Shown here one piece after another: positions 9,544 through 17,847 of a DNA stretch of 64,000 nucleotides. A program made the position numbers and the translations under genes. The notes under the pieces are model-generated. The model saw only the letters and a list, made by a program, of their open reading frames with translations, did no database searches and was not told the DNA's origin. Every line of letters begins with the position of its first letter. Position 1 is the stretch's first letter. This stretch comes from Arachnia propionica (GTDB taxonomy: Bacteria; Actinomycetota; Actinomycetes; Propionibacteriales; Propionibacteriaceae): positions 30,811 to 94,810 of the forward strand of contig NZ_RQYT01000008.1 in the NCBI RefSeq assembly GCF_003932785.1. The letters are read 5' to 3'.

Positions 9544-9563
9544 TGGTGCGGGAGGTCGGGCGG

Positions 9564-9601
9564 AGCCCTGCTTAGGGGATTGAGGGTCGGGGCTGTTTTT
9601 T
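9564..9601 (+). terminator. rho-independent terminator after the RhuM gene
   Basis: AGCCC (9564-9568) pairs with GGGCT (9590-9594) across a G-rich loop, followed by a run of six T (9596-9601). Confidence 0.6.
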
Positions 9602-9688
9602 GTGGCGAGAGCAATACTCTTCGTTTGGAGATATGAATGGATTTGAGGATTTTAAACGATCTATGGGGGGTGCAGCGTCCGTATGAGG

Positions 9689-9745
9689 GAGGTGTTTACG
9701 ACGACGCATCTTCGATGCAAAACGCCTCGGCAGAGAGTTTTGAGG
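9689..9745. other. nested hairpin region 3' of the SIR2 gene
   Basis: An outer stem GAGGTGTTT (9689-9697) pairs with AAACGCCTC (9720-9728) with one wobble. An inner stem GCATC/GATGC (9706-9710, 9714-9718) sits inside it. GCCTC at 9724-9728 can pair alternatively with GAGGC at 9741-9745. It may be a bidirectional terminator or a small structured RNA; no coding frame fits. Confidence 0.4.
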
Positions 9746-9802
9746 CTTCAAGGTCCGACACGTGAATAGTGACCCATATATCCTCGGGTTAGACGGACAA
9801 TG

Positions 9803-11455
9803 TCACTCCCGGAGGGAGCTAGGAGTTTTGAGCCAGTCTCGCGCAGTGCCAATCATCGCGTGCAGCATTAGATCTGCCTTCTTTTCATCTCTGGGAGGCA
9901 AGATTGATTTGTTGGCAGGGGCACTACTTGCGATAGTCAGAACTCCCACTGGGAGTCGAGAGTTGTAAGCCGATCTAATGTAGACTGGGACGGAGAAGTA
10001 GCTATTCCATCTGCGAACAATTCCTCCGGGTGTCTCGCCGCGTATCTCTGAGGTGTCCTTATGGATCGCGCGCCCTTCAGTCAGTGCTACCACTGAAGAT
10101 ATCTTTGAAGACCTCTCAATTTCTTGCGAGTTAAGGAATTCGCGATCTGTTAGAACTGCTTGGCTAGTCGCCCATAGCACAAGCTCTCGATTCAAAACCG
10201 GGTTTCTTCTTACCCATAATTCTAGCTTGAAATGTTCGCCAGAGTCATGTCTTTCGCCCTGCTTATCTACAAGATCAAGAGTTGCCTCCAAAAGCTCGGA
10301 CAGCTTTCTTTGCAGCTTCTGGTGGTCTTGGGCGAGGCTCGACTTGCTCCATTCTTCCCACCAGTTTACCAGTCGATTTCCGTACCGAATGGGTTTGTAC
10401 TTAGTTCCTCTTGCTTGAGCGACGAGACTGAGGGTAACCTCTTCGACAAGCTGAGCTACTTGGCACTTGAAATCAGCAAGCTGAAGGGAGAGGCCAAGAG
10501 AGCGAGCGCGAGCCTCAAGGTGGTTAATGTAGCGTTGGTGCTCAATATCGTAGTTGTTGGAGAATTGATAGGATTCGATGGGCATTACGCAGACTCTTTG
10601 GGAGCTCGCTTTTTCTGTCGCGGTTCGAATTAGGGAATGAACGAGGGGTCCGTCGCTTAGGCTTGATCCGACTATAAGTAGCGACTCATCGTCGTTAAAC
10701 CTCTCCTGGAGACGTGATTCGATGGATGACCTGTATTTAGCGTAATCGTGCTCGGAAATAACGAGAGCTGAGTTGCCAAGTGAGTCTGAGGGGGATACTC
10801 TCCCATGGAGGTAGGTGAGGTCTACTGAAACGCCTGCACTGCCGGGGGCGGTTTCTTCTCCTGGTCGGTTTTTTAGAAGCTGATATGTCCCATCCTTATT
10901 AAGAACGTAGACTTTTAGATTTGGGGTTGTATCTGGCAGTGACTCTCTATCTAATATCCAGCGCTCTTCTAAGAAATAGTCGTAGTTGGTAGTGATAATA
11001 GACACTTTCTTGCCCTGGTGTGCTAGTCCTCGGGCTAAGTTGGTGATACTCCGGGCTAGGCGACCTTCCTCCCATGAGTTCCCACTGTAGAGATCTTGTG
11101 CTAACCTCGCGCCAATTTTCTGCTGGAAGTCTGGCCACCCTTTGCCTGCGGTATCAACGTGCAATCCATGCATTATTGTAGCTGTACCTTCTGGCCCCAG
11201 GGCATTTAAGAGCACCTCAACCTCTTCTGGGTCGGGTGGCGTTAGTCTTCCGCGTTCATGCTGTGCATAGAAGTAGTCCGCTAAACGCTTTATTAGTTTG
11301 GGCCAAGTAAGTCCAGTTCTATTAATGCTAACGCCTGCGCCGCAGTAAATAGTAAGGCTGTCGGCTTTCGTCAAGGTCTCTAGTACTCGTCGCACATTAT
11401 GCCCTCGAAGAAAACGCTTCTCGGAGCGAAGGAGTGTAGTCTCTATGTCATTCAT
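9803..11455 (-). CDS. SIR2-domain protein with GAF-like C-terminal region, probable NAD-targeting defence effector
   Basis: A 550-residue soluble protein. The SIR2-like NAD-binding domain (about 30-300) has YCGAGVSIN (37-45), IITTNYDYF (153-161), the histidine motif YLHGRVSP (215-222) and IVGSSLSDGPLV (261-272). The C-terminal 190 residues include VVALTEGRAIHKD and RLPVGVLTIASSAP, a pattern that resembles a GAF sensor domain; this part is tentative. Stand-alone SIR2 proteins in defence islands deplete NAD after phage sensing. It overlaps the upstream 170-residue gene by 4 bp (ATGA), so the two are translationally coupled. Its base composition is clearly lower in G+C than the flanking transfer genes, suggesting separate acquisition. 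Confidence 0.82.
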   Translation of the reverse strand: MNDIETTLLRSEKRFLRGHNVRRVLETLTKADSLTIYCGAGVSINRTGLTWPKLIKRLADYFYAQHERGRLTPPDPEEVEVLLNALGPEGTATIMHGLHVDTAGKGWPDFQQKIGARLAQDLYSGNSWEEGRLARSITNLARGLAHQGKKVSIITTNYDYFLEERWILDRESLPDTTPNLKVYVLNKDGTYQLLKNRPGEETAPGSAGVSVDLTYLHGRVSPSDSLGNSALVISEHDYAKYRSSIESRLQERFNDDESLLIVGSSLSDGPLVHSLIRTATEKASSQRVCVMPIESYQFSNNYDIEHQRYINHLEARARSLGLSLQLADFKCQVAQLVEEVTLSLVAQARGTKYKPIRYGNRLVNWWEEWSKSSLAQDHQKLQRKLSELLEATLDLVDKQGERHDSGEHFKLELWVRRNPVLNRELVLWATSQAVLTDREFLNSQEIERSSKISSVVALTEGRAIHKDTSEIRGETPGGIVRRWNSYFSVPVYIRSAYNSRLPVGVLTIASSAPANKSILPPRDEKKADLMLHAMIGTARDWLKTPSSLRE

Positions 11456-11964
11456 CGAAGATGTTGGTCTTCGTCGCGAGGGTCGAGTCGGGAGGTAGCT
11501 AGAGCTTTCTCTGCCAGGTTCCTTGCTACGGCATTCGCAAACATTTCGGCGTAGTCCTTTCCAGTTAGCTCTTCAAGAACCTCCCGCCTTTTTCGGTTAA
11601 TGTAAGCCCGAGTTTCCTCTGGAAGGGACGAGCTATCCAAATCATCATTTATGATTTCGGCTTCTATAACCTCTGCCTCCTGCTGGGTGGAGGAGGGGAA
11701 TTCTTTGTTGCTGCGGGGAGAGAGTGAACGCATCGTACGCTTAAGATTATATAGAAATCTCTCTGTCTTTGCAAGAAATTCGAGGCGCATCACATCCATT
11801 TTAGGGTCACTGACAACCGCTGATGCGAGGCGACTCTTTTTATGATGGTGAATTTTGTTCATTTTCCCGACCTGGCCCTTCCCTGAGCACCTGGACTTTC
11901 CAAGTGCTGCGACTGGTATCGGATACGACGCATCGTACACCATGTTTGCAAGCTGCATGCGCAA
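11452..11964 (-). CDS. uncharacterised 170-residue partner of the SIR2 protein
   Basis: I do not recognise a family. The start is TTG at 11964, with AGAGGAG about 9 nt upstream; an internal ATG at MNKIHHHKKSRLAS is an alternative. The product is hydrophilic, basic in its first half (KIHHHKKSR) with an acidic stretch in the middle (EAEVIEAEIINDDLD), and helical at the C-terminus (ETRAYINRKRREVLEELTG). There is no membrane segment or catalytic motif. It overlaps the SIR2 gene by ATGA and shares its low G+C, so it is probably a sensor, inhibitor or antitoxin of that protein; this role is inference from coupling alone. Confidence 0.7.
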   Translation of the reverse strand: MRMQLANMVYDASYPIPVAALGKSRCSGKGQVGKMNKIHHHKKSRLASAVVSDPKMDVMRLEFLAKTERFLYNLKRTMRSLSPRSNKEFPSSTQQEAEVIEAEIINDDLDSSSLPEETRAYINRKRREVLEELTGKDYAEMFANAVARNLAEKALATSRLDPRDEDQHLR

Positions 11965-12010
11965 TTGGTGAGTCTCCTCTGTAGGTGCGTCGTCGACTAC
12001 GGGTTTCTTC

Positions 12011-12056
12011 GGCGAGATGAGGGAGCAGCTGTGTCGTTGCTCGACCTCATCTCGCC
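12011..12056 (-). terminator. long hairpin between the transfer operon and the SIR2 operon
   Basis: GGCGAGATGAGG (12011-12022) pairs perfectly with CCTCATCTCGCC (12045-12056). GAGCA/TGCTC (12023-12027, 12038-12042) extends the stem inward past a 2-nt bulge. It probably terminates the leftward transfer operon ending at 12105. No T-run follows. Confidence 0.5.
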
Positions 12057-12104
12057 TGGTGGGTGGGGTGTGTCGGTCCGGACCGGTTCACCTCCCGTGT
12101 GCGG

Positions 12105-12374
12105 CTAGGTCTGCTGCTTGCGGGTGGTGGGTTTGGTGGGCGGGGTGGTTCCGAACAGTTGGGAGATGGCTCCTTGCTGTTCGCGGGCTTCCCGTTCGAT
12201 GTCCTGGCGCAGGGTGTCTGCCTTGGCCTGGATGTCGGGCTGGGCCGACATGGTCTGGACGTGGGACTCGATGGCCTGACGGATGGCGTCGGTCAGCGAG
12301 ACTTCGGCGAGCTTGGCCACGATGGTGAGCCTGGCGTGCAGGTCGTCATCGAGGCGGATGGCCAGCGTCTTCAT
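12105..12374 (-). CDS. ribbon-helix-helix DNA-binding protein
   Basis: An 89-residue protein whose N-terminus MKTLAIRLDDDLHARLTIVA is a ribbon-helix-helix (CopG/Arc type), followed by helices and a basic tail. The start at 12374 has AGAGGAAG a few bases upstream. The same frame is open for another 760 bp upstream, but that extension is not a gene. It is the last gene of the leftward transfer operon. Such proteins act as relaxosome accessories, plasmid copy-control repressors or antitoxins; no toxin gene is adjacent, so auto-repression or an accessory transfer role is more likely. Confidence 0.75.
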   Translation of the reverse strand: MKTLAIRLDDDLHARLTIVAKLAEVSLTDAIRQAIESHVQTMSAQPDIQAKADTLRQDIEREAREQQGAISQLFGTTPPTKPTTRKQQT

Positions 12375-12447
12375 GACACTTCCTCTCTGGATTTGTCCTG
12401 CCGGGGGTGCGTGGTGCGTGTCCTGGCAGGCCACCTCCTCGGGGTGG

Positions 12448-12488
12448 AGGAGCCGCTGAACCCTGGTGGGTTCAAGGGAGCGGCTCCT
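12448..12488 (-). other. nested hairpin between the ArdA-like and ribbon-helix-helix genes
   Basis: AGGAGCCGCT (12448-12457) pairs with AGCGGCTCCT (12479-12488). Inside it GAACCC (12458-12463) pairs with GGGTTC (12468-12473) around a TGGT loop. It lies in a 143-bp intra-operon gap and may be an attenuator or processing site. Confidence 0.45.
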
Positions 12489-12517
12489 GGCGGCCGAGGA
12501 GGGCCACGTGGGAGGGG

Positions 12518-12916
12518 CTACAGGCTGCGGAACACCCAGACTCCTCCTTCGGGGTTCGGCACGGCGGTGATGTCCCCGCTGAGTTCGAGGTCTCGGGCGA
12601 GGGTGTCGTAGTCGATGGTGACGTACCACCTGAGGGCTTCGGGGAGGGTGTGGCCGAGTGTGTCGTCGAGGCCGAGGGCTTCGGCTTCTTCTTGGGCCCA
12701 CTGTTGAGTTGTCATGTAGCTGCCGAGGTAGTGGTCCTCGAATTGGGTGAGGAGGTGGTGGTCGAGGGTGCCTGGTGGGGTGGTCTCGTCGACGAGGTCG
12801 GCCCAGGCGGCGAAGGCGGGGCCGTGGCGCTGGATGCCTTCGGCGATGGCCTGCTGGTGGTCGGGAGGGCTGGGGGCTCGGGGGTTGGCGTCGTGGGGGT
12901 GTGGCTGGTGGGTCAT
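12518..12916 (-). CDS. ArdA-like antirestriction protein
   Basis: A 132-residue acidic protein whose C-terminal 75 residues match the ArdA pattern: FEDHYLGSYMTTQQWAQE, then LRWYVTIDYDTLARDLELSG and a GGVWVF ending. ArdA is a DNA mimic that blocks type I restriction enzymes during entry of a mobile element. At 132 residues it is shorter than the roughly 165 usual for ArdA, with a proline-rich N-terminus in place of the first domain. It overlaps the upstream methyltransferase gene by 4 bp. That pairing suggests a combined protection module. Family call is good; activity is inferred. Confidence 0.72.
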   Translation of the reverse strand: MTHQPHPHDANPRAPSPPDHQQAIAEGIQRHGPAFAAWADLVDETTPPGTLDHHLLTQFEDHYLGSYMTTQQWAQEEAEALGLDDTLGHTLPEALRWYVTIDYDTLARDLELSGDITAVPNPEGGVWVFRSL

Positions 12917-14049
12917 GGGTGGTCCTTTCTGCCCTGATGGTGGGCGGTTGGGTTGTCTGTGGGGGTTGTTTGGCGTTTGGTTCGGGCGCCCTGGATGCGC
13001 TGCCAGGCGAGTTGGGCGAAGTCGGGGTTGAGTTCGATGCCGAGCCAGTCGCGGTGGTGTTTCTCGGCGACGATGGCGGTGGTGCCGGAGCCGATGAAGG
13101 GGTCGAGGACGATGCCTGGTTCGCTGGCTTGGCCATCTGGGGCGCAGTGGCAGCTGGGGGTCAGTGCCAGGCGGAGGGCTTCGGTGCCGAGGCGGCGGAT
13201 GGGGCGGGTGTAGGGGGCGCGGCAGGTGCGGCAGCGTCGTTCGGGACAGCCTGCCAGCAGCATGCGGTCGACGAGGTGGGTCGGGTAGGTGGCGAAGTGG
13301 GCGCCGCGGTAGTTGGAGGCGGCCAGGTGCCAGACGTCGCCGGGGTTCTTGCCGAGGGGGTGGCAGATGGTCTTTTGGCGTTTCATGGTGGCCAGGCCTT
13401 GGTCGCCGTCGGTGTTGGGGCCGCGCCAGTGCGGGGGCATTCCTCGGCGGTGACGGCTGGGTGGGCGATGGTGGGGTCGGTGGGCGCGGGGTTGCCGTGG
13501 TGGCGGGCTGGGGCGTCCGTCTGGTGTGGTGCAGCGGGTCTTTGGGGGTTGGCGGATGGCGTCGAGGGCGAAGTAATAGCGGGAGCTGCGGGTCAGCAGG
13601 TAGATGACCTCGTGGGTGCAGGACAAGCGGTCGGTGACGGATGAGGGGATGGCGTTGGTCTTGGCCCAGACGATCTTGTTGCGCAGGGTCCAGCCTCGCT
13701 GGATGAGTGCCAGGGCCAGACGTTCAGGACCCAACAGCAGACTCTTCTTCGGGGCGCCTTCGCGCTGGTGGGTGCTGTAGCTGTCCCCGAGGTTGAGCCA
13801 CAGGGTGCCGGTAGGAACCAGGACACGGGCCATTTCGTCGGTGACGGCGAGGAGGCCACTCACCCAGTCCTGGACGGCGTCCTCAAGGCCCAGTTGGCCT
13901 TGGTGCTGGTAGTCGCGGAGCCGGAAGTACGGCGGGCTGGTGATGATGCAGTCGATACTGCCCGTCTCAAGTTCTTGGAGGCGGCTGAGCGCGTCACCGA
14001 CGAGGATGGTGCCGCGCGGCTGAGGTGCGGCGGTGAGGGTTGGGGTCAT
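12913..14049 (-). CDS. solitary site-specific DNA methyltransferase (N4/N6, beta-class order)
   Basis: A 378-residue SAM-dependent DNA methyltransferase. The catalytic motif TSPPY is at residues 37-41 and the SAM-binding motif DPFIGSGTT at 316-324, the order of beta-class enzymes (N4-cytosine or N6-adenine). A central Pro/Arg/His-rich stretch (about 195-230) separates the halves, and a CRTC...CHC cysteine cluster lies near residue 290. No restriction endonuclease is adjacent, so it is an orphan, probably masking element DNA from host restriction. The start at 14049 follows GAAAGGACCACCC and overlaps the upstream gene by ATGA. The recognition sequence cannot be read from this. Confidence 0.88.
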   Translation of the reverse strand: MTPTLTAAPQPRGTILVGDALSRLQELETGSIDCIITSPPYFRLRDYQHQGQLGLEDAVQDWVSGLLAVTDEMARVLVPTGTLWLNLGDSYSTHQREGAPKKSLLLGPERLALALIQRGWTLRNKIVWAKTNAIPSSVTDRLSCTHEVIYLLTRSSRYYFALDAIRQPPKTRCTTPDGRPSPPPRQPRAHRPHHRPPSRHRRGMPPHWRGPNTDGDQGLATMKRQKTICHPLGKNPGDVWHLAASNYRGAHFATYPTHLVDRMLLAGCPERRCRTCRAPYTRPIRRLGTEALRLALTPSCHCAPDGQASEPGIVLDPFIGSGTTAIVAEKHHRDWLGIELNPDFAQLAWQRIQGARTKRQTTPTDNPTAHHQGRKDHP

Positions 14050-15059
14050 GGGTGGTCCTTTCTGCCCTGGTCGGGCTGGTTGGTGTCTGTCGCCTCGCCC
14101 CACAGCACCTGGTCGAGTTGGTCGGGGGTGGCGGTGGTGAACAGGCGTGGTTCGAGGCGGGTGGTGCGGTGGATGCGTCGGGTGAGTTCTGCTGAGCGGT
14201 GTTCGGCGCGGGGGCCGTGCATGAGCCAGAGGACGCGGGGGAAGCTGCCGTGCTGGGCTTGTTCGAGGCCGCTGGTGTAGTAGTCGGTGTAGGTGCGGCA
14301 TTTGGCCAGGAGGCTGGGGAGGGATTCGGTGCCCATGTCGATCTCGATGAACCAGTAGTCGTCCCAGGTGCCGTGGTGGTCGGTGCCGGTGAGGTGGGCG
14401 GCGAGGTCGGGCCGGATGAGTCGGGTTTCGCCGCCCAGGCCGGTGTAGTGGCGCCAGCTGGTGGGTTCGGTCTGGACTGCCACGGTGATGCCTCGTTGTT
14501 GTCCTTCACGGAGTGTGAGGTGGCAGTCGGCGGTGGCGAGGGTGTGGCTGAGGAAGCGTTCGGATGGTTCGTGGGTGCGCCAGGTGTGGCCGGTGTCGGG
14601 CAGGAGGATGCGGGCTCCGGCGGGGGCGAGTTGCCAGACCTTTGCTTCGGAGCCTGCTCTGACTCCCCCGATACGCCGCTGGAGTGCGCGAATGAGGTGG
14701 TCTCGTGCCAGTCTGGCCAGGACGCGTCGGGTGGTGCGTGCGGCGGATGCGGGGCTGGCGTGGTCGGTGAAGCAGAAGGCTTGGAGCTGGGCGGTGGTGA
14801 GGTAGCGGTGCTGCCAGAGCTGGGACAGAACCTGGTGGTCCCGGTCGGACAAGGCAGCAGCCAGGCGACGACGCGTCCGGACACCGACCCTGCCGGGTGG
14901 TTGCCGGGCCGGGGGCGACGAGGAACGAGGAGTATTCGTCCCCCGAGATTGCCCAGACTGGTCGGTGGCTTGGTGGTTTGCCGTGGTGGTGGTTGAGCCG
15001 GGTGGAACAGCGGCCGGTAGCCCGGGAGGGCTGGTGTGGCGGGGTGGCTGGGTCATCAT
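14046..15059 (-). CDS. replication-relaxation family protein
   Basis: A 337-residue protein with an N-terminal proline/serine-rich region followed by a winged-helix-like segment (LSDRDHQVLSQLWQHRYLTT) and the family core FIEIDMGTES, LLAKCRTYTDYYTSG and VLWLMHGP. The family is found on actinobacterial plasmids and integrative elements and is named for plasmid replication/relaxation; the mechanism is not settled. It lies between the TraD-like ATPase (4-bp overlap upstream) and the methyltransferase (4-bp overlap downstream). The E-x-D core looks nuclease-like, which is my observation and not an established function. Confidence 0.8.
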   Translation of the reverse strand: MMTQPPRHTSPPGLPAAVPPGSTTTTANHQATDQSGQSRGTNTPRSSSPPARQPPGRVGVRTRRRLAAALSDRDHQVLSQLWQHRYLTTAQLQAFCFTDHASPASAARTTRRVLARLARDHLIRALQRRIGGVRAGSEAKVWQLAPAGARILLPDTGHTWRTHEPSERFLSHTLATADCHLTLREGQQRGITVAVQTEPTSWRHYTGLGGETRLIRPDLAAHLTGTDHHGTWDDYWFIEIDMGTESLPSLLAKCRTYTDYYTSGLEQAQHGSFPRVLWLMHGPRAEHRSAELTRRIHRTTRLEPRLFTTATPDQLDQVLWGEATDTNQPDQGRKDHP

Positions 15060-17329
15060 GAGGCGGCTCCTTCCTGGTCGGGGTTGGTGGGGGTGCGGTG
15101 TACTCGCCCGATGACCCCGGCCCCTCTGGCCTCGCTGGTGCTGTATGGGCTGGGGATGAGGGCGGTCAGGTCGGCTTCGATGTCAGTGAGGGCTTGTCCG
15201 TAGCTGCGGCGGGATATCAGGGCTGCCTCGTTCGGGTGACGCAGCGCCGGGGTGAGGGGTGTGGTGTGGACCAGTGCGGGTGGTTGGAGGTCGCCCCCGG
15301 CCAGGAGGTGGGCGTAGGCGTGGAAGGCGGGCAGCTGCTGGTAGTCGGCGGGGGTGAGGAGGCCGTTGGAGCGTTTGGCCAGGACACCCGCGTCGTCTCC
15401 GGTGAGGGTGAAGGCGACGCGGGAGCGGGCGTTGGCCAGGATGCCGGCCTTGAGTGCGGGTGGGAGTTGGGCGAGGTGTTGGTGGGCCAGGGTCAGGCCC
15501 ATGCCGAGTCCGCGGGCCTGTGCCAGGGCGTCGCCGAGGTCACCGGGCAGGCGGAGGTAGTCCTGGACCTCGTCGATGTGCAGCATGACCGGGCGGCGGC
15601 CGAAGGCTTGGAGGGCGGCCCGTCCGAGGGCGGCTTGCCAGACCAGGGACACCACCACGGAACCAAGCAGTTGGGCGGCTTCGGCCCCCAGGGCTCCCTT
15701 GGCGAGGTTGACCAGCACCACCCGTGGCGGTTTTCCGCCTCCTTGTCCTGGTGTGTGGGTGAACAGGTCGGTGAAGGAGAAGCGGGGTCGGCGTTGTCCG
15801 AAGATGGCGCGCAGTTGGGGGCGCAGCAGGATGGGGCGCAGCTTGTTCAGTAGTGGGGAGATGGCCTGTTGGCGTTCGCCGTCGGACAGGGCTTCGTACC
15901 AGGCCCAGAAGGCGCCGAGCCCCAGTGGGTCGCGCTTGGCCTGTTGCCCGGTGATGGAGCGGCGGAAGCCGGGGTTGGTCAGTAGCAGTGGCACCATGAC
16001 CAGGCTGGCGTCGCCGCGTCGGGCGAGGGTGAGCAGGCTGGCGTGGAGGATGTCGTGGGTGCGTGGTCCCCAGGAGTCGGCGTAGAGGGAGTGGAGCACC
16101 CCGAGGAGCAGGTCGGCGGCCAGGTCTGGATCCCGGCTGCCTGCCAGTGGATTGATTCCCACTGGTTGGGGGTCCTTGCCGGAGAGGACGACGGTCTCAT
16201 CCAGCACGGGTTCGGGGATACGGGCGGCGATGTCTGCCACCAGGTCGCCCTTGGGGTCGATGACCACCACGGCGTGCCCGGCGTGGATGTCGGCCAGGGC
16301 CAGGTGGGCCATGAGAGTGGATTTGCCGACCCCGGTCGGCCCGATGAGGTGCAGGTGCCGCAACGAATCCTCGCCCGAGAGTCCGACCAGGGTGCCGGGG
16401 TCGCTCACTGATTCCCCGATGATCCGCCGTCCTGGTGCCGTCGCGGTGTGGATGGCCTCCGAGGGTGCCAGCACTGCCGGGTGGGGGCTGGCGACGCCGG
16501 GCAGTCCCTCGGCGACGGGCCAGGCCAGCAGTCCGGGCAGTTCAGAGGCGCGCAGGTGGAGTGGTAGTAGCCAGGGGGAGCGTGCGGATGCCAGGGCGCC
16601 GGGGGTGGAGCGCCACAGCCGCAGCCGGACCGGTGGCAGTTCCAGGCCCTTCAGGCTGGCGGCGGTCTGGGAGACCAGCCAGTGCGCCCGGGAAGGACTG
16701 GCCGCGGATGCCCCGATACGTACCGCCACATGGAAGCCCGGCTCCTCCAGGCTGGCCGTGACCTGCCGTGACGGGGTCTTCATGCCCTCACCGGTGGGGT
16801 AACGGCGGGGTGGCAGCCTGCGGCCACACACCACCTGCAGCCGTACCGTCTCACCCTTCCCGGTCGCGGCCAGCACCGCCAGCAGACTCCGGGTGACGGC
16901 TTCAGTGCGGTCGGTGCGCAGCGGATGCAGCATGGTGTGGCTGAAGCGGACAGCCGCCACCGTCGCAGCCGGGGCCGTGGCTGGGGTGTCGGTGGCCAGG
17001 AAGGCCTCACGGGGTACCGCCAGCTGCTGCCCCGTCCGCACCACATGGATACCCGGGTCAACCAGCCGCACCCCCGGCAGATGGGCCAGCAGCAGCGCCT
17101 GGACCGAACGCAGCGCCCACGGCTCCACCCCGAGACGCCACCACACCCGACCAGCACGGGCCAGGACCTCGAAGGCCAGATGCGGACTGCCCGGCAGGGC
17201 GGCCAGGGCCGCCACCACCGAGCGCATCCGCGCCTCATCCACCGGGACCGGCAGCACCAGCTGACGCCACACCAGCCCACTGACCGAACGAGCAGGCAGC
17301 GGAGCCGTCTTCACGGGCACCAGCGTCAT
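15056..17329 (-). CDS. TraD/VirD4-like type IV coupling ATPase
   Basis: A 757-residue P-loop ATPase of the VirD4/TraG/TraD group, which feeds DNA to a conjugation channel. Walker A is GPTGVGKST (330-338), followed by VVVIDPKGDL (354-363). Walker B is LHIDEVQDY (583-591), and GLTLAHQHLAQLP lies just after it. The N-terminal 300 residues are actinobacterial-specific with no clear membrane helix. It may be anchored through the two small membrane proteins encoded upstream. GGAGGT lies 6 nt before the ATG. It overlaps its neighbours on both sides by ATGA. No relaxase is recognisable nearby. Confidence 0.87.
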   Translation of the reverse strand: MTLVPVKTAPLPARSVSGLVWRQLVLPVPVDEARMRSVVAALAALPGSPHLAFEVLARAGRVWWRLGVEPWALRSVQALLLAHLPGVRLVDPGIHVVRTGQQLAVPREAFLATDTPATAPAATVAAVRFSHTMLHPLRTDRTEAVTRSLLAVLAATGKGETVRLQVVCGRRLPPRRYPTGEGMKTPSRQVTASLEEPGFHVAVRIGASAASPSRAHWLVSQTAASLKGLELPPVRLRLWRSTPGALASARSPWLLPLHLRASELPGLLAWPVAEGLPGVASPHPAVLAPSEAIHTATAPGRRIIGESVSDPGTLVGLSGEDSLRHLHLIGPTGVGKSTLMAHLALADIHAGHAVVVIDPKGDLVADIAARIPEPVLDETVVLSGKDPQPVGINPLAGSRDPDLAADLLLGVLHSLYADSWGPRTHDILHASLLTLARRGDASLVMVPLLLTNPGFRRSITGQQAKRDPLGLGAFWAWYEALSDGERQQAISPLLNKLRPILLRPQLRAIFGQRRPRFSFTDLFTHTPGQGGGKPPRVVLVNLAKGALGAEAAQLLGSVVVSLVWQAALGRAALQAFGRRPVMLHIDEVQDYLRLPGDLGDALAQARGLGMGLTLAHQHLAQLPPALKAGILANARSRVAFTLTGDDAGVLAKRSNGLLTPADYQQLPAFHAYAHLLAGGDLQPPALVHTTPLTPALRHPNEAALISRRSYGQALTDIEADLTALIPSPYSTSEARGAGVIGRVHRTPTNPDQEGAAS

Positions 17330-17604
17330 GACGACACCTCCCTCTGCTCCGCTGCATGAACAGTGCTGTGCGGCGAGGCGTCGTGGGACAGACCGGCGTC
17401 ACGTTCGGCCTCGGCCAGGGCCAGCTCGATGACCGCCCTAGCGATACGGCGCACATCCGGTTCACGGCGCAGCGTGGAGCGCACCCGCACCTGATGAACC
17501 CGGCGCGGGCGCCCCGGGGACGCCTCACCGGAGCCACCGGACCTGCAGCGAGAGCGCGGCTTGGCAGCCTGAGGTTGACGACGAGAAGTGTTGTTTCTGG
17601 GCAT
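17326..17604 (-). CDS. small basic protein of the transfer operon
   Basis: Not recognised. It encodes 92 residues with a very basic Arg/Ser-rich first third (MPRNNTSRRQPQAAKPRSR) and one amphipathic helix (RREPDVRRIARAVIELALAE). AAGGAGG lies about 11 nt upstream of the ATG, and the gene overlaps the TraD-like gene by 4 bp. It may bind DNA or bridge the ATPase to a nucleoprotein complex; this is inference from charge and position. Confidence 0.6.
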   Translation of the reverse strand: MPRNNTSRRQPQAAKPRSRCRSGGSGEASPGRPRRVHQVRVRSTLRREPDVRRIARAVIELALAEAERDAGLSHDASPHSTVHAAEQREVSS

Positions 17605-17738
17605 GACGAATACAGCCTCCTTTCACGGGCTTACTTGAATCTCATGGCTTCACTCGCAGCAGGGGGCTGGTCCGGCTCGGCACGATGCCGCCTTGGGTCT
17701 CGCGGACCAGCCACGGGCGAGGAACTGCCCTGAGTATG

Positions 17739-17756
17739 CGTTCAATTAATTGAACG
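17739..17756. promoter_or_regulatory. 18-bp perfect palindrome, operator candidate
   Basis: CGTTCAATTAATTGAACG is perfectly self-complementary and A+T-rich within a G+C-rich gap (17605-17847). It sits 135 bp upstream of the leftward 92-residue gene and just past the end of the small membrane-protein genes. No other copy was noticed in the window. Confidence 0.5.
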
Positions 17757-17847
17757 GTCAATGGGTTTGGTGTATTTCACAACACCGGATGGAACAGACG
17801 GGACACGGGTGCGTCGGGCCTGGTTTCACGGCGGGCTGGAGGGCGGC

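Noticed and set aside
12375..13136. N-terminal extension of the ribbon-helix-helix protein
   Set aside because: Pro/Arg/Thr-rich sequence out of phase with the ArdA-like and methyltransferase genes; the ribbon-helix-helix start has its own ribosome site.
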